A stretch of 64,000 nt of DNA from Mycolicibacterium wolinskyi (lineage in GTDB: Bacteria > Actinomycetota > Actinomycetes > Mycobacteriales > Mycobacteriaceae). Location: contig NZ_LQQA01000006.1 of NCBI RefSeq assembly GCF_002101965.1, positions 62,001 through 126,000 of the forward strand, read 5' to 3'. Each line of letters begins with the position of its first letter. The stretch's first letter is position 1. Below, in pieces: positions 50,889 through 59,397 of this stretch. The notes beneath the pieces were generated by a model. The model made no database searches. It was not told where the DNA came from and worked only from the letters and a program-made list of their open reading frames with translations. A program made the translations under genes and the position numbers.

Positions 50889-51602
50889 ATGGCCGACCTT
50901 CTCCAGCTGACGCCCTCGTTGTACCGGCTGCGCATCCCCGGCGGCCAGGCACATCTGCTCAACAGCTACCTGTGGCTGGAGCCGGACGGTGTCACGCTCA
51001 TCGACACCGGCTGGCCCGGCAGCGCAGGCTTGATCGCCGAAGCGCTGGCCGCGCTCGGCATGCGCCGCCTGCACGTGAAGCGCATCGTGCTCACGCATTT
51101 CCACGAGGACCATTGCGGGTCCGCCGCCGAGATCGCGGACTGGGCTGACATCGAGGTGGTCGCGGGGGCCGGCGACGCCTCGTATGTTCGCGGCGACGAA
51201 CCCGGCCCGCTGCCCTTGCTGACCGACCGCGAGCGCGAGATCCGCCCGGACCTCGACGCCTCACCGCACGGCCCGGCGTGCCGGGTCGATCGCGCGGTGC
51301 GCGACGGCGATGTGCTCGACTTCGCGGGAGGGACACGGGTTATCGGCGTGCCGGGCCACACGCCGGGCAGCATCGCGCTGTATCTGCCCGCCGCCGACGC
51401 GGTTCTCACGGGCGATACCGTCGCCGAGTTCCACGGGCAGGTCATCCTCGGCGTCTTCAACACCGACCGTCAGGCCGCCGTCCAGTCGCTGGCTCGGATC
51501 GCCGCGACCGGTGCGCAGATCGCGGGCTTCGGCCACGGCGAAGCGGTGCTGACCGACGCGGCCGCGCGCATAGCGGCGGCGACGGATCCGTTCGCGGCCT
51601 GA
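50889..51602 (+). CDS. MBL-fold metallo-hydrolase
   Basis: A 237-residue metallo-beta-lactamase-fold hydrolase. The zinc motif is LTHFHEDHCGS, further ligands are in GVPGHTPGSIALY and TGDTVAEF, and the last histidine is in AGFGHGEAVL. There is no signal peptide. It resembles glyoxalase-II-like or lactonase-like cytosolic enzymes; the substrate is not readable. It stands alone between the recR repeat and the LLM operon, which is on the other strand. Confidence 0.88.
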   Translation: MADLLQLTPSLYRLRIPGGQAHLLNSYLWLEPDGVTLIDTGWPGSAGLIAEALAALGMRRLHVKRIVLTHFHEDHCGSAAEIADWADIEVVAGAGDASYVRGDEPGPLPLLTDREREIRPDLDASPHGPACRVDRAVRDGDVLDFAGGTRVIGVPGHTPGSIALYLPAADAVLTGDTVAEFHGQVILGVFNTDRQAAVQSLARIAATGAQIAGFGHGEAVLTDAAARIAAATDPFAA

Positions 51603-51676
51603 CCGCCGCGAGAGCGACGCTGTGGTGGGAATTTCCTTGGTATCTCAGCCATTGCGTCGCTTTGGGCGTGTCGCCG

Positions 51677-52000
51677 TCAGGCACACAGGCCAGGCGCCAG
51701 CTCCTCCAGCATCAGGTCGGTGACGGGGCTGTCTGCCAACGGCTTGAGCACCACGCCGTCGGCGATGCCGAGGCGTTGCACGTCGGCGATCAAACCGGCC
51801 AGCCCCCGCGGAGTTCCGATGTAGCGCAGCGCATGTCCGGACGGCACACCGTCGAGTGCGGCGAACGCGGCGTGGATATCGCGGTCGATGAGTACCTCGA
51901 TGTCGAGCAGCACCGGAAGCTCGGGCGCGTCGGCCCGTAGCTTGCCGGCGCGTCGCTGGGCGTCCTGCAGATCGACGGCGTGAATTCTTACCCCATCCAT
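51677..52000 (-). CDS. Small protein resembling the C-terminal part of LLM monooxygenases
   Basis: A 107-residue protein, last gene of the LLM/DUF1185 operon, 10 bases after the LLM monooxygenase stop. Its sequence (PELPVLLDIEVLIDRD, LRYIGTPRGLAGLIADVQRLGIADGVVLKPL) resembles the C-terminal barrel segment of luciferase-like monooxygenases, where a G-T-P motif precedes the last helix. It has no flavin-binding N-terminal part, so it cannot be an oxygenase by itself. It may be an accessory subunit or the fossil of a second LLM gene. The ATG at 52000 is chosen because upstream residues belong to the LLM gene's other frame. Confidence 0.65.
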   Translation of the reverse strand: MDGVRIHAVDLQDAQRRAGKLRADAPELPVLLDIEVLIDRDIHAAFAALDGVPSGHALRYIGTPRGLAGLIADVQRLGIADGVVLKPLADSPVTDLMLEELAPGLCA

Positions 52001-52010
52001 GGCTGGCTCC

Positions 52011-53054
52011 TCACTGAAACGCCGGGACGACTTCCTTGATGAAAAGCTCAAGGGACTTACGCTTCTCGTCGTGCGGCAGGCTGTTGTCGCACCAGAAGCT
52101 GAACTCGTCGACGCCGAGCTCCTGGTAGAACCGCAGGCGCTCGATGACCTCCTCTGGGGTGCCGATCATCGCGGTGCGGTGCAGTGACTCGAGCTCGAAC
52201 TCGGGCCGCTCGGCGAACTTGGATTCCGGGCTGGGCTCCAGGAACCCGTTGACCGGGGTGGTCTTGTTGCCGAACCAGGCGTCGAACGTGCGGTAGAACT
52301 TCGAGATCGCCTCGGCGGCCGGGCGCCAGCCGTCCGGATCCTCGGCGGCATGAACGTGGGTGTGGCGCAACACCATGAGCTGCGGTCGGGCCACCTCGGG
52401 ATGGTTCTCGACCGCGGTATCGAATTTGCGCTTGAGGTCGACGACCTCTTCGTCGCCCTTCATGAGCGGGGTGACCATCACGTTGCATCCCTGCGCGACC
52501 GCGAAGTCGTGGGAATCGGGATCGCGCGCGGCGATCCACATCGGCGGCATCGGCTGCTGCACGGGTTTGGGCACACTCGTCGATGTCGGGAACTGCCAGA
52601 TGTCGCCGTCGTGTGCGTAGTCGCCCTGCCACAGTTTGCGCACGGCAGGCACCAGCTCGCGCAGGTATTTGCCGCCCTCGGAGGCAGGCAGGCCGGGCAT
52701 CATCCGGTCGAACTCGATCTGGTACGCGCCGCGGGCCAGCCCGACCTCCATGCGGCCGTTGCTGATCACGTCGAGCAGCGCACACTCACCGGCGGCCCGG
52801 ATCGGATTCCAGAACGGCGCGATGATGGTGCCCGCACCGAGACGGATCGTCGTGGTCTGCCCGGCCAGATAGGCCAGCAGCGGCATGGGGCTCGGCGAGA
52901 TCGTGTACTCCATGGCGTGGTGCTCGCCGATCCACACCGTGCTGAACCCACCGGCCTCGGCCATCAGGGACAGCTCGGTCAGATTCTCGAAGAGCTCGCG
53001 GTGGGACACCGATTCGTCCCAGCGCTCCATGTGGACGAACAACGAAAATCTCAT
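52011..53054 (-). CDS. LLM-class flavin-dependent monooxygenase
   Basis: A 347-residue luciferase-like TIM-barrel monooxygenase that would use reduced flavin supplied by a separate reductase. Features are MRFSLFVHMERW at strand 1, WIGEHHAMEY, LGAGTIIAPFWNP, VGLARGAYQIEFDRM, PPMWIAARDPDS and the C-terminal GTPEEVIERLRFYQELGVDEF. The ATG at 53054 overlaps the tautomerase stop (53051-53054). A flavin reductase gene lies in the divergent half of the locus (58886), which completes a two-component system. Family members cleave C-N, C-S or heteroaromatic rings; ring cleavage of an N-heterocycle is the inferred role here. Confidence 0.9.
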   Translation of the reverse strand: MRFSLFVHMERWDESVSHRELFENLTELSLMAEAGGFSTVWIGEHHAMEYTISPSPMPLLAYLAGQTTTIRLGAGTIIAPFWNPIRAAGECALLDVISNGRMEVGLARGAYQIEFDRMMPGLPASEGGKYLRELVPAVRKLWQGDYAHDGDIWQFPTSTSVPKPVQQPMPPMWIAARDPDSHDFAVAQGCNVMVTPLMKGDEEVVDLKRKFDTAVENHPEVARPQLMVLRHTHVHAAEDPDGWRPAAEAISKFYRTFDAWFGNKTTPVNGFLEPSPESKFAERPEFELESLHRTAMIGTPEEVIERLRFYQELGVDEFSFWCDNSLPHDEKRKSLELFIKEVVPAFQ

Positions 53055-53248
53055 GATTGCTCCTTCATCTCGGCGATCGTGAGATCGCCTGTGGCCCAAT
53101 GGGTCCGGGGCACTTCGCGGACGATGACGCGGATGTGCTCGGGTTGGGTGCCGACGGTCCGCAGCACGGCCTCGTGCACCTCGTGCATCATGGCGCGGAT
53201 CTGCTCGGGCGAACGGCCTTGCGCGATGGTGACTTCGACGTTCGGCAT
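53051..53248 (-). CDS. 4-oxalocrotonate-tautomerase-family protein
   Basis: A 65-residue tautomerase monomer (beta-alpha-beta). After removal of the initiator Met the catalytic Pro1 (PNVEVTI) is exposed; the helix RSPEQIRAMMHEVHEAVL and VIVREVPRTHW complete the unit. Such proteins form hexamers that move double bonds of unsaturated keto acids or related compounds. Overlaps of one to four bases with its neighbours embed it between aldehyde dehydrogenase and LLM genes, which points to isomerisation of the ring-cleavage product. Confidence 0.88.
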   Translation of the reverse strand: MPNVEVTIAQGRSPEQIRAMMHEVHEAVLRTVGTQPEHIRVIVREVPRTHWATGDLTIAEMKEQS

Positions 53249-53249
53249 G

Positions 53250-54737
53250 TCAGCTCCGCATCACGAACGGATCGGGCACCGGGCCCTCGTCGGTGTTGAT
53301 CCACACGCTCTTGAGCCGGGTGTATTCCTTCATGGTCTCGGTGCCGTGCTCGACGCCGACGCCGCTGCTCTTGAACCCCTGCCGCGGCGACATCGGGGAC
53401 ATCGCCCGGTAGGTGTTGACCCAGATGGTGCCGGCATCGAGGCGCCCGGCCATCCGGTGCGCCCGGGCCAGGTTGGTCGTCCACACGCCCGCGGCCAGGC
53501 CGTACTCGGTGTCGTTGGCCAAGGCCACGACCTCGTCCTCGGTGTCGAACGGCATGATCGCCGCGACCGGGCCGAAGATCTCTTCGCGGACCACCCGCAT
53601 CTGGTTGTTCACGTCCACCAGAACCGTTGGCTCGTAGAAGAACCCGCCCAAGCCGCCGTCGGTGGCACGTCCGCCGGTGAGCACCCGCGCGCCTTCCGAC
53701 CGCCCGAGATCGACGTAGGAGGCGACCTTGTCGCGCTGGTCCTCGAACGCCAGCGGGCCGAGCTCGGTGGCATCGTCGAGCGGATTTCCCATCCGGATGC
53801 TGCGGGCCCGCTCCGACACGCGTTCCAGCAGTTCGTCGTAGATCGCGCGGTGCGCGAACACCCGGCTGCCCGCGATGCAGGTCTGTCCCGCGGCCGCGAA
53901 GATTCCCGCGACCACACCCGTCGCGGCGTTGGCGACATTGGCGTCGTCGAACACGATGTTGGGGGACTTGCCGCCCAGCTCCAGCGTCGACCCGATGAAC
54001 CGGCCCGCCGTCGCCGACGCGATCCGTGACCCGGTCGCGGTGCTGCCGGTGAACGAGATCTTCGCCAGCCCCGGGTGATCCACGAGCGGCTGGCCCGCCT
54101 CGGCCCCGAATCCGGTGACCACGTTGACCGCAGCGGGCGGGAATCCGGCCTCGATCACGAGCTCGGCCAGTTTGAGCACGGTCGCCGAGGTGTACTCGGA
54201 CGGCTTGATCACGACGGTGTTCCCGGCACACAACGCCGGGGCCAGCTTGCTGGTGGTCAGCGTCAGCGGCGAATTCCAGGGCGTGATCGCGCCGACCACG
54301 CCCAGCGGCTCGCGCACCGTGTAGTTGAGGACCTGCCGGTCCGAGGTGGGGATGACATCGCCGTGGATCTTGTCGGCCAGACCGGCGTAGTAGTAGTAAT
54401 ACTCGGGCAGCGTCGTGAGCTGGCCGCGCATCTCGCGCAACAACTTTCCGTTGTCGAGCGATTCGGAGCGTGCGAGTTCCTCACCGTGCTCACCGATCAG
54501 GTCACCGAGACGGCGCAGCAGGTGCCCGCGCTTGGTCTGGCTCAGATCGCGCCACCGCGGGTCGTCGAAGGACTCGGTGGCCGACGCGACGGCCGCATCG
54601 ATGTCGGCGGCGTTGCCGCGCGCGGCTTGATAGAGCACCTCGCGGGTCGCCGGATTGGTGCTCTCGAAGTACTCCCCGGACGACGGGGCGACCGGTTCGC
54701 CGCCGATGAAGTGTTGCAGTTTCGGGGATTCAGACAT
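53250..54737 (-). CDS. NAD(P)-dependent aldehyde dehydrogenase
   Basis: A 495-residue ALDH-superfamily enzyme. The coenzyme-binding region contains TPWNSPL and GFGAEAGQPL, the catalytic Glu is in LELGGKSPN and the nucleophile Cys in AAGQTCIAGSR; NLARAHRMAGRLDAGTIWVN is canonical. The start at 54737 (MSESPKLQHF) is eight bases inside the hydrolase gene. The class oxidises betaine, semialdehyde or aromatic aldehydes. In this operon it is expected to act on the semialdehyde formed after ring opening. Confidence 0.92.
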   Translation of the reverse strand: MSESPKLQHFIGGEPVAPSSGEYFESTNPATREVLYQAARGNAADIDAAVASATESFDDPRWRDLSQTKRGHLLRRLGDLIGEHGEELARSESLDNGKLLREMRGQLTTLPEYYYYYAGLADKIHGDVIPTSDRQVLNYTVREPLGVVGAITPWNSPLTLTTSKLAPALCAGNTVVIKPSEYTSATVLKLAELVIEAGFPPAAVNVVTGFGAEAGQPLVDHPGLAKISFTGSTATGSRIASATAGRFIGSTLELGGKSPNIVFDDANVANAATGVVAGIFAAAGQTCIAGSRVFAHRAIYDELLERVSERARSIRMGNPLDDATELGPLAFEDQRDKVASYVDLGRSEGARVLTGGRATDGGLGGFFYEPTVLVDVNNQMRVVREEIFGPVAAIMPFDTEDEVVALANDTEYGLAAGVWTTNLARAHRMAGRLDAGTIWVNTYRAMSPMSPRQGFKSSGVGVEHGTETMKEYTRLKSVWINTDEGPVPDPFVMRS

Positions 54738-55458
54738 GGACGGACCTTCCGATGAAAGAAGTGAGGGCGTCGGCGAGTTCGCGTGGGCATTGAACCGGGA
54801 GCATGTGGCGGGCACCGGTGACAACGACGGCTTCGCACTCGGGTATGGCCGCCGGGAGCCGATAGGTCATGTCCGGGGTGGAGCCGGGATCGTCGGATCC
54901 GGTGATCGCGAGCGCGGGCACGCCGATGCGGCTCAACTGTGGTGCGATCTCGGCATCCGCGGTGGCGAATACGCGGTAGCAGTTGACGAAGCTCGCCGGA
55001 TCGTTGGCCAACAGCGTCGCTTCCGTGCGTGCGACGTGCTCGGGGTCGACGTCGGTGCCGTCATACCAACGGCGCAGGGACGCAGCCGCGCTCGCGGCGA
55101 AATCCTGCTCAGCCGTGCGAAGCCGGCCGAGGACCGCGGCCCGCTCCTCGTCGGTGCGCCGGCACACCGAACTCACCGACGTCAACGACGCCACCAGCTC
55201 CGGGCGGTGCACCGCAAGGTGCTGGGCGACGAGGGCGCCGAGGGAGAACCCGACCAGGTGAGACCCGGCCGGGATCTCGTCGGCGACGCCATCGGCCAAG
55301 TCCGCCAACGTCACTCCCGCGGGAGCGGCCGGCCGGGCGCCGTGTCCGGGTAGGTCAGGTGTAATGACCTCGAAGCCGGGCAGCAGTTCGGTGACCGGGC
55401 CCCACACGGTGTGGTCCAAGCCCACTCCGTGCAGGAACACAAGCGTCGGCCGGGACAT
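54730..55458 (-). CDS. Alpha/beta hydrolase, enol-lactonase/amidohydrolase-like
   Basis: A 242-residue serine hydrolase. It shows FLHGVGLDHTVWGPV (oxyanion hole), the nucleophile elbow GFSLGAL, the acid in TGSDDPGSTPDM and the histidine in ARHMLPVQCPRE. It resembles 3-oxoadipate enol-lactonases and also the N-acyl-aminomethylene-succinate hydrolases of vitamin B6 and trigonelline breakdown. The latter would fit a pathway that opens a nitrogen ring. Four bases separate it from the DUF1185 gene upstream. Confidence 0.87.
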   Translation of the reverse strand: MSRPTLVFLHGVGLDHTVWGPVTELLPGFEVITPDLPGHGARPAAPAGVTLADLADGVADEIPAGSHLVGFSLGALVAQHLAVHRPELVASLTSVSSVCRRTDEERAAVLGRLRTAEQDFAASAAASLRRWYDGTDVDPEHVARTEATLLANDPASFVNCYRVFATADAEIAPQLSRIGVPALAITGSDDPGSTPDMTYRLPAAIPECEAVVVTGARHMLPVQCPRELADALTSFIGRSVHV

Positions 55459-55462
55459 CGGC

Positions 55463-56014
55463 TTACTTCTCGCTGCTGAGCGGTGCGAGGCGCTGCTGCG
55501 GACGGCCCTGTGACGCGGCGGCGAGAGCGATCACGATCTCGTCGGCATGCGGCGCGTCGGCGATGCGCACCTCCACGGTCTGATGGTGTGACCGGATGGT
55601 GGCGTCGGTGATGTGCTTGAGCGGGATGTCGAAGATGACACCCGCCGGGCCGCGCTTCTCGACCGCGGGCAGCAGGGTCGTGGCGTTGGCGGCCTTGCGG
55701 AAGTGATCGCCGAACTTCAGCGTGTGGATCAGGCCCGAGCCGTGCTCGATCTCGCCGTTGAGCCCGACGATCGCGGCCTTGCCGTAAGCCTCGGCGGGCT
55801 CTTCGAGCGCCTCGAGTACCAGCGGTGCCAGCAGGGCGCCGAGATCGGACGCGGTGCTGTCGATACCAGGCGCCAGATCCTCCACGAAACCCTGTCCAGC
55901 CCATGGGTTCTCGATCACAGCGGCGACGATGGCGACGCGCGCCGGCGGATTGACCTCACGACCACCCTCGGTACGGATCTCCTCGACCACGGTGACGATC
56001 TTGCGCAGTTTCAT
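55463..56014 (-). CDS. DUF1185 (amino acid synthesis family) protein, copy 2
   Basis: A 183-residue protein of the DUF1185 family, annotated in databases as amino acid synthesis family without a proven reaction. Conserved blocks are RKIVTVVEEIRTEGG, IENPWAGQGFVEDL, GKAAIVGLNGEIEHGSGLIHTLKFGDHFR and VEVRIADAPHADEIVIA. It is a paralogue of the gene immediately before it, overlapping its stop by four bases. The two copies share the G-E-I-E-H-G-x-x-L-I-H-T core, so they probably form a heteromer or act on successive intermediates. Confidence 0.86.
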   Translation of the reverse strand: MKLRKIVTVVEEIRTEGGREVNPPARVAIVAAVIENPWAGQGFVEDLAPGIDSTASDLGALLAPLVLEALEEPAEAYGKAAIVGLNGEIEHGSGLIHTLKFGDHFRKAANATTLLPAVEKRGPAGVIFDIPLKHITDATIRSHHQTVEVRIADAPHADEIVIALAAASQGRPQQRLAPLSSEK

Positions 56015-56631
56015 GACAGGACACTCTCCAGACTCTTGACGGTGACGGCGGGGTCGGTGGTGCGGTCCCCGATGCGGGGATGGGGCCGAGGGCCGGTTGA
56101 CCCGGCAGCGATGATGACGATCTCGTCGGCGCGCGGACCGTCGGGCACGCGGGTGCTCACGGTCTGATAGTGGCTGCGTGTCGCGGCATGGGTTTTGTGC
56201 CAGAGCGGGACGACGAGCGGGTCGCCGGCATCGGCCCGGGCGTCGGCGAAGCAGATGATCGATTCGCCGTCGAGGAACTCGCGCATCAGGTTGCCGAAGT
56301 ACGGCGTGTGGATCAGGGCGCCGCCATGCTCGATCTCGCCGTCGAGCCCGACGATCGCGGCCTTGCCGAATGCCTCGACAGCATCGACGCCGCCGAGCGT
56401 GTCGATGAGGCGGCGCGTCACCAACTGAGCCAGCACCGGGGCGATGCGGGCCACCTCCGGCGACAGATCACGTGCCGGGCCGGTGCCCACCCACGGGTTG
56501 CGCACCACGGCGGCGACGCTGGCTTGCAGGGCCGGACAGGCAGGTCGCACTCCGGCCTCCGTCACCACGGTTTCGCGGTACACCACGACCTTGCGGAGTC
56601 CAAGGCTGACGCCGGAGATGCGCTCTTGCAT
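56011..56631 (-). CDS. DUF1185 (amino acid synthesis family) protein, copy 1
   Basis: A 206-residue DUF1185 protein, first gene of the seven-gene minus-strand operon. Blocks are LRKVVVYRETVVTEAG, VRNPWVGTGPARDLSP, GKAAIVGLDGEIEHGGALIHTPYFGNLMREF and VSTRVPDGPRADEIVI. It is longer than copy 2 by an N-terminal strand and a C-terminal tail. The function is unknown. A role on the same substrate as the LLM monooxygenase is inferred from the operon. Confidence 0.86.
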   Translation of the reverse strand: MQERISGVSLGLRKVVVYRETVVTEAGVRPACPALQASVAAVVRNPWVGTGPARDLSPEVARIAPVLAQLVTRRLIDTLGGVDAVEAFGKAAIVGLDGEIEHGGALIHTPYFGNLMREFLDGESIICFADARADAGDPLVVPLWHKTHAATRSHYQTVSTRVPDGPRADEIVIIAAGSTGPRPHPRIGDRTTDPAVTVKSLESVLS

Positions 56632-56720
56632 GCCACAGACGATAGTTTGCGACTGTGATGTAGGTCAAGCGCTCACGGTGCGCTAGCCGGCAGGCCGGCG
56701 GTCGGATGGCTTGGGGCGAC

Positions 56721-56742
56721 GTAAAATCGCAGTAAAAACGCA
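56721..56742. repeat. 11-base tandem repeat in the DUF1185/BCCT divergent promoter
   Basis: GTAAAATCGCA followed directly by GTAAAAACGCA (10 of 11 identical). It lies about 40 bases upstream of the TTGACA box of the BCCT promoter and 90 bases from the DUF1185 start. It is a candidate regulator-binding site, for example for the GntR protein at 59398. Confidence 0.55.
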
Positions 56743-56782
56743 GTTCGAGTGGGCACTCGGCGATCGTGCGACCGGGAAGCCG

Positions 56783-56812
56783 TTGACACTGCTTTGTGAC
56801 TGCGCTTACATT
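56783..56812 (+). promoter_or_regulatory. Sigma-A-type promoter of the BCCT operon
   Basis: TTGACA (56783-56788), an 18-base spacer and TACATT (56807-56812), 47 bases before the transporter ATG. The -35 box is a perfect consensus, unusual in this GC-rich genome. Confidence 0.6.
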
Positions 56813-56858
56813 CTGTTGTATGCCAGTACTTGCTCGGCGACGTTCCCGGGAGCTCCCC

Positions 56859-58445
56859 ATGACAAGTGACCTCAGCGCAACGCCCGCTGCGCCCGCAGCC
56901 GCGGAGAAACCGCCTCGGCCATCCGGGCGACTCGGATCGGTCTTCTGGACGTCGGTGGCGATCTCGGCCGTGTTCGTCGTATGGGCCGTGCTGTTCACCG
57001 AGAACCTCAACAAGGTGACGGCCGCGTCGCTCAACTGGGTGACGGGCAGCTTCGGCTGGCTCTACCTGGTCGTGACGCTGGGCATCCTGGTGTTCCTGGT
57101 CTTCCTCGCGTTCAGCCCGTACGGCGATACGCGCCTCGGCAAGGACACGGACCGGCCGGAGTTCAGGACGATCACGTGGCTCGCGATGATCCTGAGTGCG
57201 GTGATGGGCATCGGCCTGGTGTCCTACGGTGTCGCCGAACCGATCTCACATCTGACCACACCACCGCACGGGCTCGCCGAGCCCGGTACGCCGCAGGCCG
57301 CGGTGCGGGCACTGCAGTACTCCTACTTCGACTGGGGCTTGCACGCCTGGGCGATCTTCGCGGTTTTCGGTCTCGCCATTGCCTATTCGACGTATCGCAT
57401 GGGCCGTCGCACGCTGGTCAGCCAGCTGTTCACCCCGTTGCTCGGCGATCGGGTCAACGGGCCGATCGGTAAGTTGATCGACGTCCTCGCGGTGTTCGCG
57501 ACGCTGTTCGGCACCACGACTTCCCTTGGGCTGGGCGCACTTCAGGTCAACAACGGCCTCTTCTCGCTGTTCGGTGTCCCGGTCAGCAATGCCACCCAGG
57601 TCGTCATCATCGCCGCGGTGACCGCGATATTCACGATGTCGGCGGTCACGGGGGTGAGCAAGGGCATCAAGTTCCTCAGCCAGGGCAGCACGGTCATGGC
57701 GGTGGCGCTGTTCGTCTTCATGCTTATCGTCGGGCCCAGCGTGTTCATCGCCAACCTCTACATCGAGTCGCTCGGCACGTGGGCAACAGATTTCTTCCGG
57801 ATGAGCCTGCAGGGCACGGCCTTCGGCGACCTCGAATGGATGCAGTGGTGGACCTACTTCATGCTCGCGTGGTGGGTGTCGTGGGGAGCCTTCGTCGGGG
57901 TGTTCCTGGCGCGAATCTCGAAGGGCCGCACCATTCGTGGGTTCATCGTCGGTGTGCTGGTGGTGCCGAGCGTCGTCTTCTTCACCTGGTTCACGGTGTT
58001 CGGCGGGGCGGCCATCCACATCGACATGTTCGAGGGCGGCGACATCGGCGAGCAGACCGCCGCCGATATCAACAGTGCGTTCTTCGCGACGCTGGCACAC
58101 TTCCCGCTCGCATCGGTGACCTCGGTCGTCGCCATCCTGCTGGTGCTCATCTTCTTCATCTCCGGCGCGGACGCGAACACCTTCGTCCTGGGCATGATGA
58201 CGAGCGACGGAACCCTGACACCGCGGCGCGGCGTGCTCGTCCTGTGGGGGGTGCTCACCGGCATCACGGCGGTGGTGCTCATGTTCGCGGGCGGCCTGAA
58301 CGCGCTGCAGAACACCGTGATCGTCGCGTCACTGCCGTTCCTCATCATCATCGCGTGTCTGGCGGTGTCGTTCTGGAAAGACTTGATCGCCGACAACCGC
58401 CACACGACGCCGCAGACCCCGCTCGTCGAACTCATCGACGATTAG
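56859..58445 (+). CDS. BCCT-family (betaine/carnitine/choline-type) transporter
   Basis: A 528-residue secondary transporter with twelve predicted helices. It begins SVFWTSVAISAVFVVWAVLF. The family Trp-rich substrate region is WMQWWTYFMLAWWVSWGAFVG, and the GMGVGL-like segment reads VMGIGLVSYGVAEP. BCCT proteins import quaternary-ammonium zwitterions such as betaine, carnitine, choline or ectoine. The N-terminal tail is about 35 residues, Ala/Pro-rich; the C-terminal tail is short, without the long osmosensing extension, which suggests a nutritional and not an osmotic role. It leads the operon BCCT-SnoaL-flavin reductase-GntR, divergent from the LLM operon. Confidence 0.92.
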   Translation: MTSDLSATPAAPAAAEKPPRPSGRLGSVFWTSVAISAVFVVWAVLFTENLNKVTAASLNWVTGSFGWLYLVVTLGILVFLVFLAFSPYGDTRLGKDTDRPEFRTITWLAMILSAVMGIGLVSYGVAEPISHLTTPPHGLAEPGTPQAAVRALQYSYFDWGLHAWAIFAVFGLAIAYSTYRMGRRTLVSQLFTPLLGDRVNGPIGKLIDVLAVFATLFGTTTSLGLGALQVNNGLFSLFGVPVSNATQVVIIAAVTAIFTMSAVTGVSKGIKFLSQGSTVMAVALFVFMLIVGPSVFIANLYIESLGTWATDFFRMSLQGTAFGDLEWMQWWTYFMLAWWVSWGAFVGVFLARISKGRTIRGFIVGVLVVPSVVFFTWFTVFGGAAIHIDMFEGGDIGEQTAADINSAFFATLAHFPLASVTSVVAILLVLIFFISGADANTFVLGMMTSDGTLTPRRGVLVLWGVLTGITAVVLMFAGGLNALQNTVIVASLPFLIIIACLAVSFWKDLIADNRHTTPQTPLVELIDD

Positions 58446-58460
58446 CCGAAAGGAAAAGCC

Positions 58461-58889
58461 ATGACCGACAATGATTCCCGCCGCGCCCGCATCACGTCCG
58501 CATGGGAGGCGGCGTGGGACCGGGGCGACGTGGACGCATTCGACGACCTGCTCGCCGGTGGGTACCGGCGCATCAGCGGCACCGGAACCAGCCACGGGCG
58601 TGACGAGTTCAAGGCTTCGATCACCGCGACCCGCTCGGCGTTTCCCGATCTGCTGACGGTCGTCGACGAGGTGGTGGTGGAAGGCGACCGGGCTGCCATC
58701 CGGTGGCACAGCACCGGCAGCCACGAGCACTCGTTCCTCGGTGTGCCCGCCACCAAACGCCAGGTCGAGGTCAGCGGGGCTACCTTCGCGCGCTTCGAAA
58801 ACGACCGAATCGTCGAAGAGCACGTGACGTGGGATCCCCGCGCACTGCTGACCGCGCTCGGCATCATCGCGGTGGGGCAGGACCGGTGA
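58461..58889 (+). CDS. SnoaL/NTF2-like protein
   Basis: A 142-residue alpha+beta-cone protein: helix SAWEAAWDRGDVDAFDDLL, YRRISGTG, the FPDLLTVVDEVVVEGDRAAIRWHSTG sheet and TKRQVEVSGATFARFENDRI. The family includes cyclases, dehydratases and isomerases. It follows the transporter by 15 bases and overlaps the flavin reductase start by four bases (58886-58889). Its role is probably in handling the unstable oxygenation product; this is inferred from position. Confidence 0.86.
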   Translation: MTDNDSRRARITSAWEAAWDRGDVDAFDDLLAGGYRRISGTGTSHGRDEFKASITATRSAFPDLLTVVDEVVVEGDRAAIRWHSTGSHEHSFLGVPATKRQVEVSGATFARFENDRIVEEHVTWDPRALLTALGIIAVGQDR

Positions 58890-59386
58890 CCGCACCCGTA
58901 GTGCCCGACCTGGACCTGATGAAGCGGGTCAATCGGCAGTTCGTCACCGGGGTCACCGTCGTCACGGCGCTGGACGGGGACAAGCCCCGCGGCCTTGCCG
59001 TGAACGCGTTCGCCAGCATCTCGCTGGAGCCGCCCACGGTCATGGTCGCGGTCCAGCACACCTCGTCGACCCACGACTGTCTGTTCCGCGCCGGCCATCT
59101 CGCGATCAACATTCTGTCGACCGACCAACTCGATGTGGTGAATCGCTTCGCGGCGAAGTCCGACGACAAGTTCTCCGGCCTCGACTGGCGTCCGGGGCCG
59201 TTCGGCAGCCCGCTGATCGACCGCAGCGCCGCGACCATGGAGGTCGAGATCCGCGAACGGCTGCAGGCGAGCACCCACACCGTCTTCATGTGCCGGGTGG
59301 TCCATGCTTCGGTCGGCGATCGTGACCCGATGGTCTACAGCGCCGGTAGGTTCTTCGATGGCGGCAGCCTGCCCGCATTGGGATAG
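58886..59386 (+). CDS. Flavin reductase (HpaC-type) partner of the LLM monooxygenase
   Basis: A 166-residue FMN/FAD reductase-like protein. It shows RVNRQFVTGVTVVTAL, GLAVNAFASISLEPPTVMVAVQ (flavin-binding), FAINILS-like AINILSTDQ and the CRVVHASVGDRDPMVYSAGRF end. It would use NAD(P)H to supply reduced flavin to the LLM enzyme encoded across the divergent promoter. The GTG start at 58886 is chosen for its overlap with the SnoaL stop; the longer open frame belongs to the SnoaL gene in another frame. Confidence 0.9.
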   Translation: MTAPVVPDLDLMKRVNRQFVTGVTVVTALDGDKPRGLAVNAFASISLEPPTVMVAVQHTSSTHDCLFRAGHLAINILSTDQLDVVNRFAAKSDDKFSGLDWRPGPFGSPLIDRSAATMEVEIRERLQASTHTVFMCRVVHASVGDRDPMVYSAGRFFDGGSLPALG

Positions 59387-59397
59387 CGACGTAGGGA

